Notes under the pieces: generated by a model | Databases searched by the model: none | What the model was told of the DNA's origin: nothing | Seen by the model: the letters and a program-made list of their open reading frames with translations, nothing else | Source of the DNA: Porpolomopsis calyptriformis | Lineage: Eukaryota; Basidiomycota; Agaricomycetes; Agaricales; Hygrophoraceae | Assembly: GCA_951640195.1 (NCBI GenBank) | Contig: OX621165.1 | Coordinates: 744,001-808,000, forward strand | Length of the DNA stretch: 64,000 nucleotides | Reading direction: 5' to 3' | Program-made: the position numbers and the translations under genes | Shown: positions 47,364-58,751 of the stretch, piece after piece | Layout of the letters: each line of letters begins with the position of its first letter | Numbering within the stretch: the first letter of the stretch is position 1

Positions 47364-48209
47364 TTGAAGGATGTAGGTACGGTGGGAGAAGGAGGAGAAA
47401 AATTCGTAGCGAGAAACGTCCTATAGATGAGGGGGGTTTCGAAAGACTCCCAAAATGATATGTCGCGTTTAAAAAGCGATGAGCTTGAGGTTTGCAGTGA
47501 TGGATTGGTATGATGGAACCCATGGAAGTGCTTGAATTGATCAGTGCCAGTTGTACACATGCCACATCCCAAAGAGAGAAACAGGAACGGTCTCTCACAC
47601 TTCCCTCCCACCCGTTACATAAGAGCTCGGATCCCTCCGCTACGGGGTTGTGCAACCGGGGATCTAAATTTGAACGACACTCCCGCAATCCTCTATGCTT
47701 AGACATGGATCCTGTTGAGATACCAATGTACTTAGTTACTATCCTTTTTGATACGGAAAGTGGCAACACCTCCAAAGGCCGCAGTATTTCAGAAATTATC
47801 ACTCCAGAACCCAGGCAACATCACTTCATCGTTGTCATGATCGGCTTCACGTTCCACGGACGGGTGGCTCACGTCAATTCAAAAAAATCCTATGGACAGC
47901 CCCAGGGGAGAGCCTTACCGAAATTATTATTCTCATGAAATGTTCCGCCGTAAGTCTAGGTCGCATGGCAGTGACCGTCGTGACTATTGCCTCCGTACAG
48001 CTCCCACCAATCGAAAAAAGGGTGTTGTGGCGGGCTGCAAGAGAATGTTGTTTGACCCCAGCTTGGTTGAGCCAGCTCAGAACTTCGAAACAGGAAAACT
48101 CAGGTCGATTCGACCTTTAAGGTCAGGGCGTTCTGATTATCAGCATAAGTCATCATTCTGCTGACACCACGACAATCTGTCTGGGGCTCCAAACTGATTG
48201 GAGGGTCCG
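47364..48209. other. Intergenic, nothing recognised
   Basis: This is the upstream region of the coiled-coil gene and the 3' region of the ALDH7 gene. Short palindromic pieces (TCGATTCGACCTTTAAGGTC near 48105) are the only structure seen. Confidence 0.45.
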
Positions 48210-50375
48210 TTATGGAGAAAAATTAACTCCCTGAGCTAGTGGTGCTTCATTCGAAAAATTGATGGTGCAAGCACTCCACCGTACATACTGCTTCCAGGAA
48301 TCCCCTCCAGACTCGCGCCCCCTTCCGGAATAGTCTGAGTATGAACGAAACAAGAGTCATCATCGTCAATCACTCACCAACCAGTACTCTAGTATGACCA
48401 AGCCAGTAAGCGCAGTGTCACAGCGACGGACTTGAAACAGACCTTGTTACCCCCAAAAGCCGCGCCTATTTCTGCACCACTCGTGCTCACATTAACCTGT
48501 GAATCAGCACAGTTAGCTTTGGCTCACACAAATGATCGATTGGATATCGCTGACGTTGACAATTCCTGCGTCGGATCCACTGGGACCAATCCACTTACCC
48601 ACATTCCTCAAGTCCCTTGTCCATAGACTGCTGGACAAGCCTTGCGGGACGGAATTGTTCCACTCAATCGCCTGTTCAAGCTCATCAAAAATTGCAACGT
48701 TCAGGATAGGCGCAAAAGTCTCCGTTCTCCAAATCGGATCCTCTGAGTTCATGGATTTGGGTACTGCGATCGTTGGCTGCACAAAGTTGCCCGCACGAAG
48801 AGGCGCCTCGTCATACCTCTTTCCGCCTTCTAATATCGCCGCCCCCGTCTGCTGTAAATACCGTATAGCATTGGAATAAATGTCAATGGCGCCACGGGTA
48901 TGAAGAGGACCCAGGACAGTGGTCTCGATGAGGGGGTCCCCGACACAAATGGCCGAGTATAGTTCCCGGAGACGAGAAAGGAAATTCTGCGCAATCTGTC
49001 GCTGCAGATATAGCCGTCTTGTGGAGGTGCAGCGTTGGCCAGCGGTGCCTATGGCTCCAAAGAATACTGCAGGCACGGCAAGAGAAAGATCAGCATCGGC
49101 CATTATAATGGAGGCTATTTGTTGCTGAGCTTCCTGTTACATTAATTTCATCTTAATAATGAAGCGCACCATTGTTTCCGCCTAATTCGAGAAGAACTTT
49201 ACCAAATCGTGACTGGACAGCCTTACCGACGTGTCGGCCGATACCCTCGCTACCAGTGAAGGATACTAAGAAACACGCTTTCAGCCTCCGATGGGCTCGG
49301 GGTGCCAAGAAAAAGAAAAAGAATCTAACCCAATTCGACATCGCGACTTTCTACAAGCGCTTCCCCAGCATCTCTCCCGCCAGTTACCAGACTGGCGATC
49401 GCACCAGGCACACCATTTCTTTCCAAAACGGAAGAGATTATTTTGGTCACTGCTATGGAGCACAGTGGTGTGCTTGGCGATGGTTTCCAGATGGTCGCAT
49501 TGCCTGCTGCCAATGAGAGAGAAAGGTTCCTGAATTTATCGTCAATTGACACTCTTTGAAATGGAAAATACTGGCTACGGTACCTACCACCCGTAGACAG
49601 CGACAGGGAAATTGAACGCAGATAATACTGCTACTACTCCGAGAGGGTTCGGGACTATAACCAAGGGTATAAACGACTGCAATGTCTGCCGAGAGTGATA
49701 ACGAACCTTCCAGAATAGTATGTCCCGGTCTTTCGGATGCAACCACATTGCCGTTCATCATCCTTGACAATCCCACAGCGTAGTCACACTTTATCGTTAT
49801 TGAAAATGCAGTGATGAGAATAAGTGTTTGAGTCACGCACGATATCCACGAACTCCTGAACTTCTCCGACTCCCTCTGTTCTGATTTTCCCCATTTCGAG
49901 TGAGACGAGAGCCCCCAGCTCATCACGCTGCATCGGGCGCCTCATTATCTCGAATATTGTGCAAAACGCGTGTCAGACACACCTTCGCCGTCAAGGCTTC
50001 CCTAATCTGCCTCAGTATCTCTCCTCGTCTCGGCGCGGGTACGTTTCGAAAAGACTCATATGCTTCCCGGGACTTATGGAGAACATCATGTAACTCCTGA
50101 GGTGTAGCCTAAGTTGAGATCAGCAACCTCTCACGATCATTGACGAACCCCCAAAAGGCTTATCAACTCACAGAGATGACGCGTGCCAGGATTTCACCTG
50201 TGGTGGGGCAAATACTTTCGAAGACATCCCCTGTGCCTCTCCACTGGCCATCGTACACGCCTGGCAACTCCGTGGATACCGGGATGTCAAGTGACGACAA
50301 TATCCCAGACGCCCTGCTGGACAATCGCCTGGTCATACACACACGAGGGAGCTTCGAGAGGTATCGTAGGAGCAT
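48210..50375 (-). CDS. ALDH7-type aldehyde dehydrogenase, probably mitochondrial
   Basis: Eleven exons give roughly 530 residues. The N-terminus [22 protein letters not shown] looks like a mitochondrial presequence. Family features in order: [93 protein letters not shown], the catalytic cysteine in [42 protein letters not shown] and [31 protein letters not shown]. This is antiquitin / alpha-aminoadipic semialdehyde dehydrogenase (ALDH7) and not a generic betaine aldehyde dehydrogenase. Exon 10 (48378-48388) is an 11-nt microexon that supplies STGW. The substrate in fungi is not settled. Confidence 0.88.
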
Positions 50376-50992
50376 TACGGCTGGTAGTTGTACAAGGCCA
50401 GTTTGAGTGACTCATTGACGAATTGGGTGATCAACCCAATCTCGGCCGGACCTCGGACCGCGCCATGGAGTCGGTCTCACGACCCGATTTGTTAGTATTC
50501 AGAGTTGATTCACTCGGAGAGCTTGGAGGGTACCACAGGACTGTTTCAAGAGTTCTGCTGTCTCTAGGGACACTTACAAAAGTCTCAGTTGAAGACGAAA
50601 AAACAGCAATGTCAGTGAAATAAATAGTGTCGGTCTCGCGGAGGTTATGGATTATGAGCGTATAGTATTCGTTGTGAGCAGCATCGCTCTGGCTAAGAGT
50701 AGAAACACTATCTAAACTACCGTTTCTGGGGGGGGATGATGAGAAACGTCGAGAGAGGTGAAGGTTTTAACCCCGTTGATTGACGTAACGACAGCAGCGG
50801 GTACATGACATGTCCAACGCCACCCAACGAGACGATCGATGATTTTATCCAGGGCAGGTTCCCAAAGCAAGGTCGCGTCCGGCCTCATGTGAGCTTGCTG
50901 AAAGTCCGACAATGTGTGGAACCTACTCCCACCCAATCACGCATAGGTAGCCAAGAGTTATGCAGGCCGACGGAGTCCGACGGAATCCAAGT
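50376..50992. other. Intergenic, nothing recognised
   Basis: Promoter of the ALDH7 gene and 3' region of JIP5, with no coding signal. Confidence 0.45.
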
Positions 50993-52522
50993 TCAGAGCT
51001 CAGAGAAGAAGGTAGGATCGGTGTCCACTTCGTTTCGACCTCTTTTCCGTTTCCCAGCCAAGGCATCCCTCTCACGTTTTCTCTTTCTCTTCGTTTCCTT
51101 TGGTCGGCCTTCACACGCATCCGAATCGTCGCGTCCAAAGTCATCGCCGTCAGATTCCCCAGTGTTCTTGACGCTTTCCCCCAATGTCGTCGCTAGTGTG
51201 TCGATTGCATTCTGCCCTCCTTCAGTCCCCCCATTCTCCTCAATCTGATTCCCTGATGCTCCTTCCTCTCTGATGTCACCCTCGTCCTTGCTTCCGAATA
51301 CAACCGCCAAGTCAGTCATTCGCAGCACCTCTTCGTGTCCTGCACTTCCCACCCATCTTCCCTCGCCACAGCGATCCACAACAATCCGTTCGATCGGGAA
51401 TGTACCGTGGTCCGCGACAATACCGACGAGTTGAGTCGGAAAAATTTGGACAGCACGAAGCAGCCCATCAGATGATCCCGTTAGAATTGTCGAGCCGGAG
51501 AGGGGATAGGAAGAAGGAATTGCGCAGAGAGCGTCGATAGAGTGCGGATGGCTGATCAACACGCATGAAACATTAGACGTAGAAACCATTCATGTTACAT
51601 ACCCTCGAACGCGGTCCACGCAATCCCCCCAGCCGCTACTTTTGTTAAAGATGGACAAAATCCCGAGTTGTGTCCCAACAACAAATTTAGTTCCCCTATT
51701 GCGATAAGTTGGAATACTAGGTCAAGTTAATTGGTCTCGAGGAAACACACCCTTTGACAGGAAGAATGGATAGTAACTCGTCTTCTTGGTCCTCCGATTG
51801 AGCACGTGGTTTCGTTTTTTTCGACCGCACGTCCATTACGGACAAAGTCCCATCCCCACTGTGATTGCAACTGAGTTGGGAAGTCCCAATGCGGAAACCG
51901 CGTACCTTGTCGCTACGAGCTGCTTTTCGTCCTCAAGCCATAGAAAGTCGGTGATATAATGTTGATGGTGATTGTACGATCTGATCGGCTCAGGTTGGCG
52001 TGGGTCCCAAAGCTAAGGGGGAGAGTTGTCTTGTGATATGCAAGAATGTGGACACCCACAAACCTTGATCACGCCATCGTCATCTCCGGTAGATAGCATC
52101 CAGGGAGTAAGATGTTTTATGCGGTTGATGGGTGCCCTGTCCAGTAAGTAGGTTAGAAACCGCAAGCCCAGATCGGCAGCCCTTGAATCTTACTCGTGTG
52201 CTCTCGATCGCATCTCAGCGACTCGACCGACGGTAGTGTCAATGGTACTAAAATAATTGAGCTGTGGTAAAGTTCCATGAAGTGTTGCAACGTACCATAA
52301 TTCCTTCCCCCTGCCAACAGCCCAGAGCTGCTTCCCGTCATCGCCAATGCTTAGACCACGACATGACCTTCGGGATGGTTTCAAGGAAAATGATCTTTCA
52401 TATTGACCTTCCTCGTTGTACTTAAATGCTTTGACTTCTCCAGTGAGGAGACCAGCGTACACCGTCGAGTGGGTCGGATGGAATACCAGGTCAAAGACCT
52501 GCGACCCGACTGGTATGTTCAT
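50993..52522 (-). CDS. JIP5: WD repeat protein JIP5 (WDR55), ribosome biogenesis
   Basis: Six exons (52522-52194, 52136-52064, 52012-51906, 51858-51751, 51695-51603, 51551-50993) join in phase to 422 residues. WD repeats run from VFDLVFHPTHSTVYAGLLTGEVKAF through STGDDDGVIKLWDPRQ, ATSGDGTLSVMDV and FVVGTQLGILSIF to HPHSIDALCAIP ... ILTGSSDGLLRAVQIFPTQLVGIVADHG and GRWVGSAGHEEVLRMTDL. This order is characteristic of JIP5. A long acidic then basic tail (KETKRKRKRERDALAGKRKRGRN) fits a nucleolar protein. It is head-to-head with IRE1, with 109 nt between start codons. Confidence 0.92.
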
Positions 52523-52631
52523 TGCTAGATTGGTATTATGTAATCACATTTTCATTTTTTTTCTTTTTGGAAACACGCAGCGCAACGTCGAACTGTGCGG
52601 CAGTGGGGTTTTGATGAAGGGATGACAACGA

Positions 52632-55600
52632 ATGGCCCCATTTTTCTTTCTTCCCGCTGCCATCCTCATTATTGGCTTGCTTTCAACCACCATTGCCGAA
52701 ATTATCACACTAAAGCCTCTCAGATTAGATGACGTTCAACCTCTTGCCAATGTCCCTGCTTTTCGATCCCGCGTTTATGTTCCAGATGGTCCTTCTACGG
52801 TCGCAGAGAGCAGTGGTGATCTAGAACTGCTCGATGTGGTTCTTTTGGCCTCCGTAGATGGGAAGTTTCATGCTCTCAATAGGACGTCTGGTCGTATTCT
52901 TTGGTCAATGTCCTCATCTACATCTTCTGGAGCGGTTCCATCGATGCTCGCCCCCCTTGTTCGCACAGACCACGCCGAAAGTGATCCTGACCTCGCCGGT
53001 GATGACAATGAATTCTACATCATCGAGCCCCAATCGGGGGATATCTATGTATCTGACTCACCTTTCGGCCCTCTCAAACGTCTTTCCCTCTCAATGTCTC
53101 AGCTCGTCGATCTGTCACCCTTGGGCTTCTCCGGAGATGACGACAGACGGACCTTTACCGGCAAGAAGGAGACTTCGTTGTTATTGATAGATTTAGAAAC
53201 TGGGAAGGTGATCAATTCAGAATGTCCTTGGGACCCATTTGAGGACTTGCGCGTAAATGAATCCGATCTGGACGAACCCGACGAATTGGATGGAACTACA
53301 CCCCTGGCAGAACCCCCCAAGCCGATGGAAGTATTTATTGGGCGGACAGGTTCGTGATCGTCATAAATACAGATCATTCGTAAATTAACATTGCGGATAA
53401 TCAAAGATTATTATGTTTCTATTCGGCATCATGGTCCACCCCCACCTAAAGCTCCGGTCCAAAATCTTTCTTTCTCGGCGTACGGGCCAAATAATCAGGA
53501 CAAAGCACTGCAGGCAACGTACCGTCAGACTCCTGACGATACTTACATCCAGCCACTCCCCGACGGCAACGTCATTCAATTGAAATCTCAGGGGTCTGTC
53601 CGGTCAAAGCAAGACTCTCACATTACCTGGGCTCATACGTTCAACAATCCAATGTACGTCTATTCCCGGGATACGCCGGAGACGATGCCAAAGAGTAATC
53701 GACACGTCTCAGGCAGAAATCCCCATCTTCTAATTTATATCTCATTTCCAAATTTTGAATCTCTTTTACAGTGTAGCAGTCTTCGATGTGTTCAGATCAC
53801 CTAGTCGACGACACCCGCTTGTTCTCCTCCAGCCACGGCCCCGTATCCAAGATGTTTTACCTGGGAAGATTGACAATTTGCCAAATCTTGCTTCCGCCTA
53901 CGTTGGATTGGTCGAAGGGACTGGTTCATTGTTTGCAATGGGCCCCGACCATTATCCTTTGGTGATGTTCGGTGACACTAGACGTATCGAAGGAACATCT
54001 CCAGGATCAGAGCGTGACCCTCATACGGACATCTCTGACGACGATGATCCAAGTCCGCCAGAGATGTGCAGGAACGGATCACCAAACCGAAAGTGTCTGA
54101 CTGGGATACGTCCATTGGAAGAAGACAAACCCTCGAGGTTCCCCAGATTGCTCGATGGCTCTCCCTCTGTTGCTCTCCCCCCTGAGGGTGACTTCCAAGA
54201 CTTTCCTTTCCCCAATCATAATCATTCGCCCCTACCCGATTCTTCCAGATGGAATAACATGTCCGACCTTGCTGCTGGGATTCCGAGAGATAGTCTACCT
54301 CCTCCTTGGAGCCGGAACATCCCATTGAGTTTGGATGGGTCCACTATTACCTTGTCTGCGACCTTCGCCCTTGTTTCCTCTTTATTCCTGGGATTGGTTT
54401 GGTTCATTTCCACCATAATCGCTACCCGAAGGCTCAAGATCATTGTAAAATCAGCCGCAACTAACGGTATTGCGGAAGATGATACCCGTATACCTTCCCA
54501 ACAACCCCTTATCACCACTCGTCCAGAAATGGTCCCACTCGAAGAGGAGCTGCATTCTCCTCCACCAAACCAAATTACCTTGCCAGCTTCAAGACCTCCA
54601 CCCCCAGAGGATAGTAATCCAGTACCCTCCCCAACCTTTGGCAATGACCATGCTGAGGCGGCCGAGGAAATGAATGAGAGAGAAGATAGTGACAGAGATG
54701 GGGATTCTGCTGTCGCGCCAGGAAAACGGAAAGGCCGAAGAGGGAAGAGGGGGAAGAAAAAGAAAACTGTTTTAGTGATCGGAGGGGACGGCGAAGACGA
54801 GAAGGGAAAGGAGAATGATAACGTCGACACCAATGAAGTTGAACCAGCTGCGGTTGAACCAGATCACCCGCCAGCTGATCCTGCCCCTCCAGCACCCCAC
54901 CCTACGCCGCCTGAACCGACCTTAGTTGTTTCAGACACAATCCTTGGTGAGCCTGCTTGACTTGAATCTTATCCGTCATTGAACTTGTGCTTCGCAGGTT
55001 ATGGATCTCATGGCACTGTTGTTTTCCAAGGCTCACTCCAAAACCGATCAGTTGCTGTGAAGCGTTTACTCCAAGATTTCGTGACACTCGCCTCACGCGA
55101 AGTCAGTATTTTGCAAGAATCTGACGATCATCCCAACGTCATACGCTATTATTATCAAGAGGCGCGTGGGAATTTTCTCTACATCGCACTAGAGCTCTGT
55201 CCCGCTTCGCTAGCAGACGTCATCGAAAATCCCGAACAACACCGTGATATCTCCGTTTCTTTCGATCCAAAACGTGCCGTGCGGCAGATCACCTCAGGCC
55301 TTCGACATCTCCATGCGCTGAAGATTGTTCATCGAGATATAAAGCCCCAAAACATCCTGATATCGAGCACCAAACAGAGTTTAGGGTTGACCGCAGGTCA
55401 CAGGATGCTTATTTCTGACTTTGGGCTGTGCAAAAAGCTAGACCTAGACCAGACGAGCTTTTTGGCTACTGCGCATGGGACACTGGCCGCGGGAACAGTA
55501 GGTTGGCGTGCACCAGAGATCTTGCGAGGAGAGGTCAAGTTGGATGAGTCTATCAACGACGATCAATCACAGACGTCCCGCGACAGTGTTGGCACACCTA

Positions 55601-56421
55601 CGACGAGCACCGCGTCTGGAAAAACGACGAGATTGACCAAGTCCGTTGATATATTCGCGCTAGGTTGCTTGTTCTACTACACCCTTACAAATGGATGCCA
55701 TCCATTTGGTGATCGCTTTGAGCGAGAAGTCAATATACTCAAAGATGCCAAAAACTTGGAGGGTTTGGAGCGATTTGGGGAAGAGGGTTCAGAGGCTACT
55801 GATTTGATCGAGGGAATGTTACATCCTGATGCTCGTGAACGGTGTGTATTCTTTGTGTCTTCGTTTGCACGAAATGAGTGACAATTTTACTTTGGTTCCG
55901 TAGACCAGACACAACGACATGTCTCTTACATCCATATTTTTGGAACCCAGGACGGCGATTATCTTTCCTGCAAGATGCTTCAGATCGATTTGAAATCATG
56001 TGCAGAGATCCCAGAGACCCTAATCTTGTAGCGTTGGAAACGGACGCCGTTAACATTGTTGGCAGCGACTGGCATAACCGTCTCGATAAGATATTCATCG
56101 ATAATCTTGGCAAATTCAGGAAGTACGATGGGAAATCTGTACAAGATCTCTTGCGTGCGCTGCGGAACAAGGTCTGTTGGGCAATTTCCATCACGCAGAC
56201 GTTTTTAACTGTATGCGGTCTGTCGACTTTTCCAGAAACATCATTACCAAGACCTGCCGGACAACGTGAAACGACATCTTGGGCCAATGCCGGAGGGGTT
56301 TCTCTCCTACTTTACACGTCGTTTCCCTCGTCTGTTTCTGCACGTTCACGCGGTTGTCGCTGGAACCTCGTTACGCCAGGAGTCTATGTTCAGGTCGTAC
56401 TTCGAGCTCCCTGATTCCTGA
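52632..56421 (+). CDS. IRE1: Unfolded protein response sensor IRE1 (kinase and RNase)
   Basis: Six exons (52632-53349, 53407-53653, 53772-54946, 54998-55841, 55904-56171, 56236-56421) join in phase to 1,145 residues. Order: signal peptide (FFFLPAAILIIGLLSTTIAE); luminal sensor with PQQ-like repeats (VDGKFHALNRTSGRILW, SLLLIDLETGKVI); one transmembrane span at about 511-537; a basic, acidic linker; a kinase domain from about 714 with GYGSHGTVV, VAVKR, HRDIKPQNIL and SDFGLCKK; and the RNase (KEN) domain WNRLDK ... LRALRNKKHHYQDLP ... GFLSYFTRRFPRL. The catalytic R-N-x3-H of the RNase is complete and spans the last intron. IRE1 senses misfolded protein in the ER and splices the HAC1-type mRNA. 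Confidence 0.96.
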
Positions 56422-56697
56422 TGTTCATGGAGCCTATAATATATATCTATCTAGCAGAATTGTATACCGGAATATTGCACGTATGTTGTTGGGTTCTTTA
56501 TGACAAGATGTTGGAATGCAACAACTCCCTGTTTCGTGATGTTCTCAAAATAGGGGTTGTAGATAATTCCAATGTTGCGTTCTTCAGCTCTCAACAGGAG
56601 ACAAAGATATGACAACGTCTTGTGTATGAAGTGTCCCCAAGACATGTGTATGCAAATGAATGTTCTATCCAGGCTGTCGAAAAAGGGTGACACTACA

Positions 56698-57573
56698 TCA
56701 GAAAAAACCGTCCCAAATGCCGGATTTCGCCCTGGCGGCGGATGAAGCTTGCTTTGGAGAGACCTCTCCGCTGATCCCCGCGATTTTCCTGACGACGGCC
56801 TTCAATGCGAAATCCTCTACGGGTTTCGCCCTCACTATCACGCGGCACATCGGGCAAGTGAATTTGGGGGACGGATGAAGGTACTGGGCTTGGGTCATAG
56901 GGTTTTGGGTGGGGTGGGCGGCCCTGTGTTGCTTGAGGATCATGGTGAACCAGTCACGGAGACAGCTCTGGCAGAATGTGTGGCCGCACCCGGGCAGACT
57001 TGGGAGGTGAGTAGGATGTTAGACATGTTTGGGTTGGATGGTTCGTGAGGGCGTACATGAATGGAGACCATAGCTTCTGGGTGCATATTTCGCAAGTGAT
57101 GTCATCTTCAAGCTTGCAGAATTGTCAGGGGGGGGGGTGAAACTTGAGTACACTCTCGAAGGCTTCACACACCAGAAACGCGTTTGCCTTTGACTCCGAG
57201 CATTCCTTTTTGAGTCGGGTGATTTCCTATCAGATAGTCAGACGTCCGTACGATGGGTAACACGAAGGGCAAACGGGGATACATCTTGCAACAGCTTGAC
57301 CTGGTCTTGAAGGAGGGAAATGTTTACGGTGCTACCCGAGTTCTCATCCTCGGAGAATATTTCGACGACTTCGTTAACGTGCATAGAGACCTTGGCCTTT
57401 TCTCTTCCGCGTTGGGGTTTCTTGGACACCCGTCGGGTTGACTTTGTAGAAATCGACTCGTCGTCCGACCCAGGTACGACTATCACCTCCCTGTTGCGAA
57501 CGCATGACGACTTGGGCCTGGTTTCTGGGGAGGATACGGATGGCGGCCTGCGACCTGACCGGGTGACTGGCAT
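56698..57573 (-). CDS. RING finger protein, probable E3 ubiquitin ligase
   Basis: Three exons (57573-57283, 57226-57057, 56998-56698) join in phase to 253 residues. A basic, Ser/Arg-rich N-terminus (MPVTRSGRRPPSVSSPETRP) is followed by a coiled coil (ISLLQDQVKLLQDEITRLKKECSESKANAFLVCEAFESVL). The C3HC4 RING then reads CEIC ... LPGCGHTFCQSCLRDWF ... FTCPMCR. The RING is split by an intron between the first and second metal-ligand pairs. The pairing of basic region, coiled coil and RING is common for nuclear E3 ligases. The substrate is unknown. The coding strand crosses a run of C nucleotides at 57128-57137 (prolines), a spot prone to sequencing error. Confidence 0.83.
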
Positions 57574-57762
57574 TGGTGGAATTGAACGCGGTGTCACGTG
57601 CATAAAATGGTATATAAATGATTGAATAAATGGTTGATAAATACATGCGCAAATCCTATGATGCAAATGTCCATGATGATACAAATGGCTACCAATCGTC
57701 CGAGCGAGAGGATGGCGGAACGTAAAGGGGCGTTTCAAAACAGCATGAAGAGAGATAGGAGG

Positions 57763-58275
57763 TTAATCGAAACTACGGGAGAGTGATAAGACGCAGGTGA
57801 GTCTCTCGTCGCATTGGAAGGATAGACCAGCAAATCCTGTCGATCGGAGGAGGCAATCGGCGCGGTTGACGAGTACGCTGTAGGGATCGGGCATCGACAT
57901 ACACCGCTCTTCGAACACCTCGAGTATGCGGCGCTGTTGTTTGAGCGAGTAATTGTGCCACTCGGGTACTTTGAGAGGTATTTGTGCGACGTCGTGTATG
58001 GTTTTGAGGACGTCGAGCACCGTGACTCCGTAGCAGTTGCACACTTCGATGCGCATCGGGATCGGGAAGAGATCGCATGTGATGGTGAGCGAGGTTACGG
58101 GAGGGGTAGTTGCGTGCTCGGAGAGACGAGATTTGGCGACTTGCTTGTGGTTTTTAGCGAGTCGAACGGAAGAAACGGGGGGATCCTTGAGGTCCCAAAG
58201 GATTAACGAGCAAGGATTGCCGATCAGGTTCTTGTGAGAGTATCGCAAGAGAGGATGAATAGAGATGCGAGGCAT
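57763..58275 (-). CDS. DUF6699-like protein
   Basis: Single-exon gene of 170 residues. The features HPLLRYSHKNLIGNPCSLILWDLKDPP, HATTPPVTSLTITCDLFPIPMRIEV and GVTVLDVLKTIHDVAQIPLKVPEWHNYS match the pattern of a basidiomycete family that I associate with DUF6699. Its members are usually short and occur in many copies. The function is unknown. A TATA box on the minus strand (58402-58407) about 130 nt upstream supports this start codon. Confidence 0.75.
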   Translation of the reverse strand: MPRISIHPLLRYSHKNLIGNPCSLILWDLKDPPVSSVRLAKNHKQVAKSRLSEHATTPPVTSLTITCDLFPIPMRIEVCNCYGVTVLDVLKTIHDVAQIPLKVPEWHNYSLKQQRRILEVFEERCMSMPDPYSVLVNRADCLLRSTGFAGLSFQCDERLTCVLSLSRSFD

Positions 58276-58751
58276 GTCTGTGATAGGGTTATGAGGTGGG
58301 TTAAGATGGGTTTATGAGATATAAAGCTGGTGGGTTGTGTGGTATGAATGGTGGTGGGTTGTTCGATGCAATGTTGGTAGCTCATGAATTTGGGTGGATT
58401 TTATACCTTTTCAATGATCAAAATTACTTCCGAAGCGGCTCGGAAGCGGAGGTGCGATGATGTCATCCCGATGCAATTTAAATCTCCGATCTAAAATACT
58501 CGGAAGTTCGGATACGATCGTGATCGGCGGGATGACGTTGAGTTGAGTCGGAGTTACAATTAAAGGGTTATCCTAGCGAGTATTTTAGATAGGAGATTTA
58601 AATTGCATCTCCGATCTAAAATACTCGCTAGGATAACCCTTTAATTGTAACTCCGACTCAACTCAACGTCATCCCGCCGATCACGATCGTATCCGAACTT
58701 CCGTTCTGCTTTCCGTTCGTCATGTAATACTTCATCGAATGGTTATCTATC
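58276..58751. other. Intergenic with large palindrome
   Basis: Holds the DUF6699-like promoter (58276-58440), a 30-nt segment (58471-58500) that repeats the palindrome's inner sequence, and the 203-bp palindrome itself. Confidence 0.7.
58501..58703. repeat. Perfect inverted repeat, 90-bp arms, 203 bp overall
   Basis: 58501-58590 is the exact reverse complement of 58614-58703 (90 of 90 bases by hand comparison). The 23-nt centre continues as a 6-bp stem (GGAGAT / ATCTCC) with a 9-nt loop after one mismatch, so the whole element can fold into one hairpin of about 96 bp. It starts 49 nt beyond the seryl-tRNA synthetase stop codon and would be transcribed if that gene reads through. Pieces of the centre recur directly at 58471-58500. 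Confidence 0.93.

Noticed and set aside
51030..51250. Plus-strand open frame opposite the JIP5 tail (RFPAKASLSRFLFLFVSFG...)
   Set aside because: Antisense shadow of the charged JIP5 C-terminus.
57125..57140. Homopolymer run of G as a possible frameshift in the RING gene
   Set aside because: The frame is open and in phase across it (prolines), so no frameshift is needed; noted only as error-prone.
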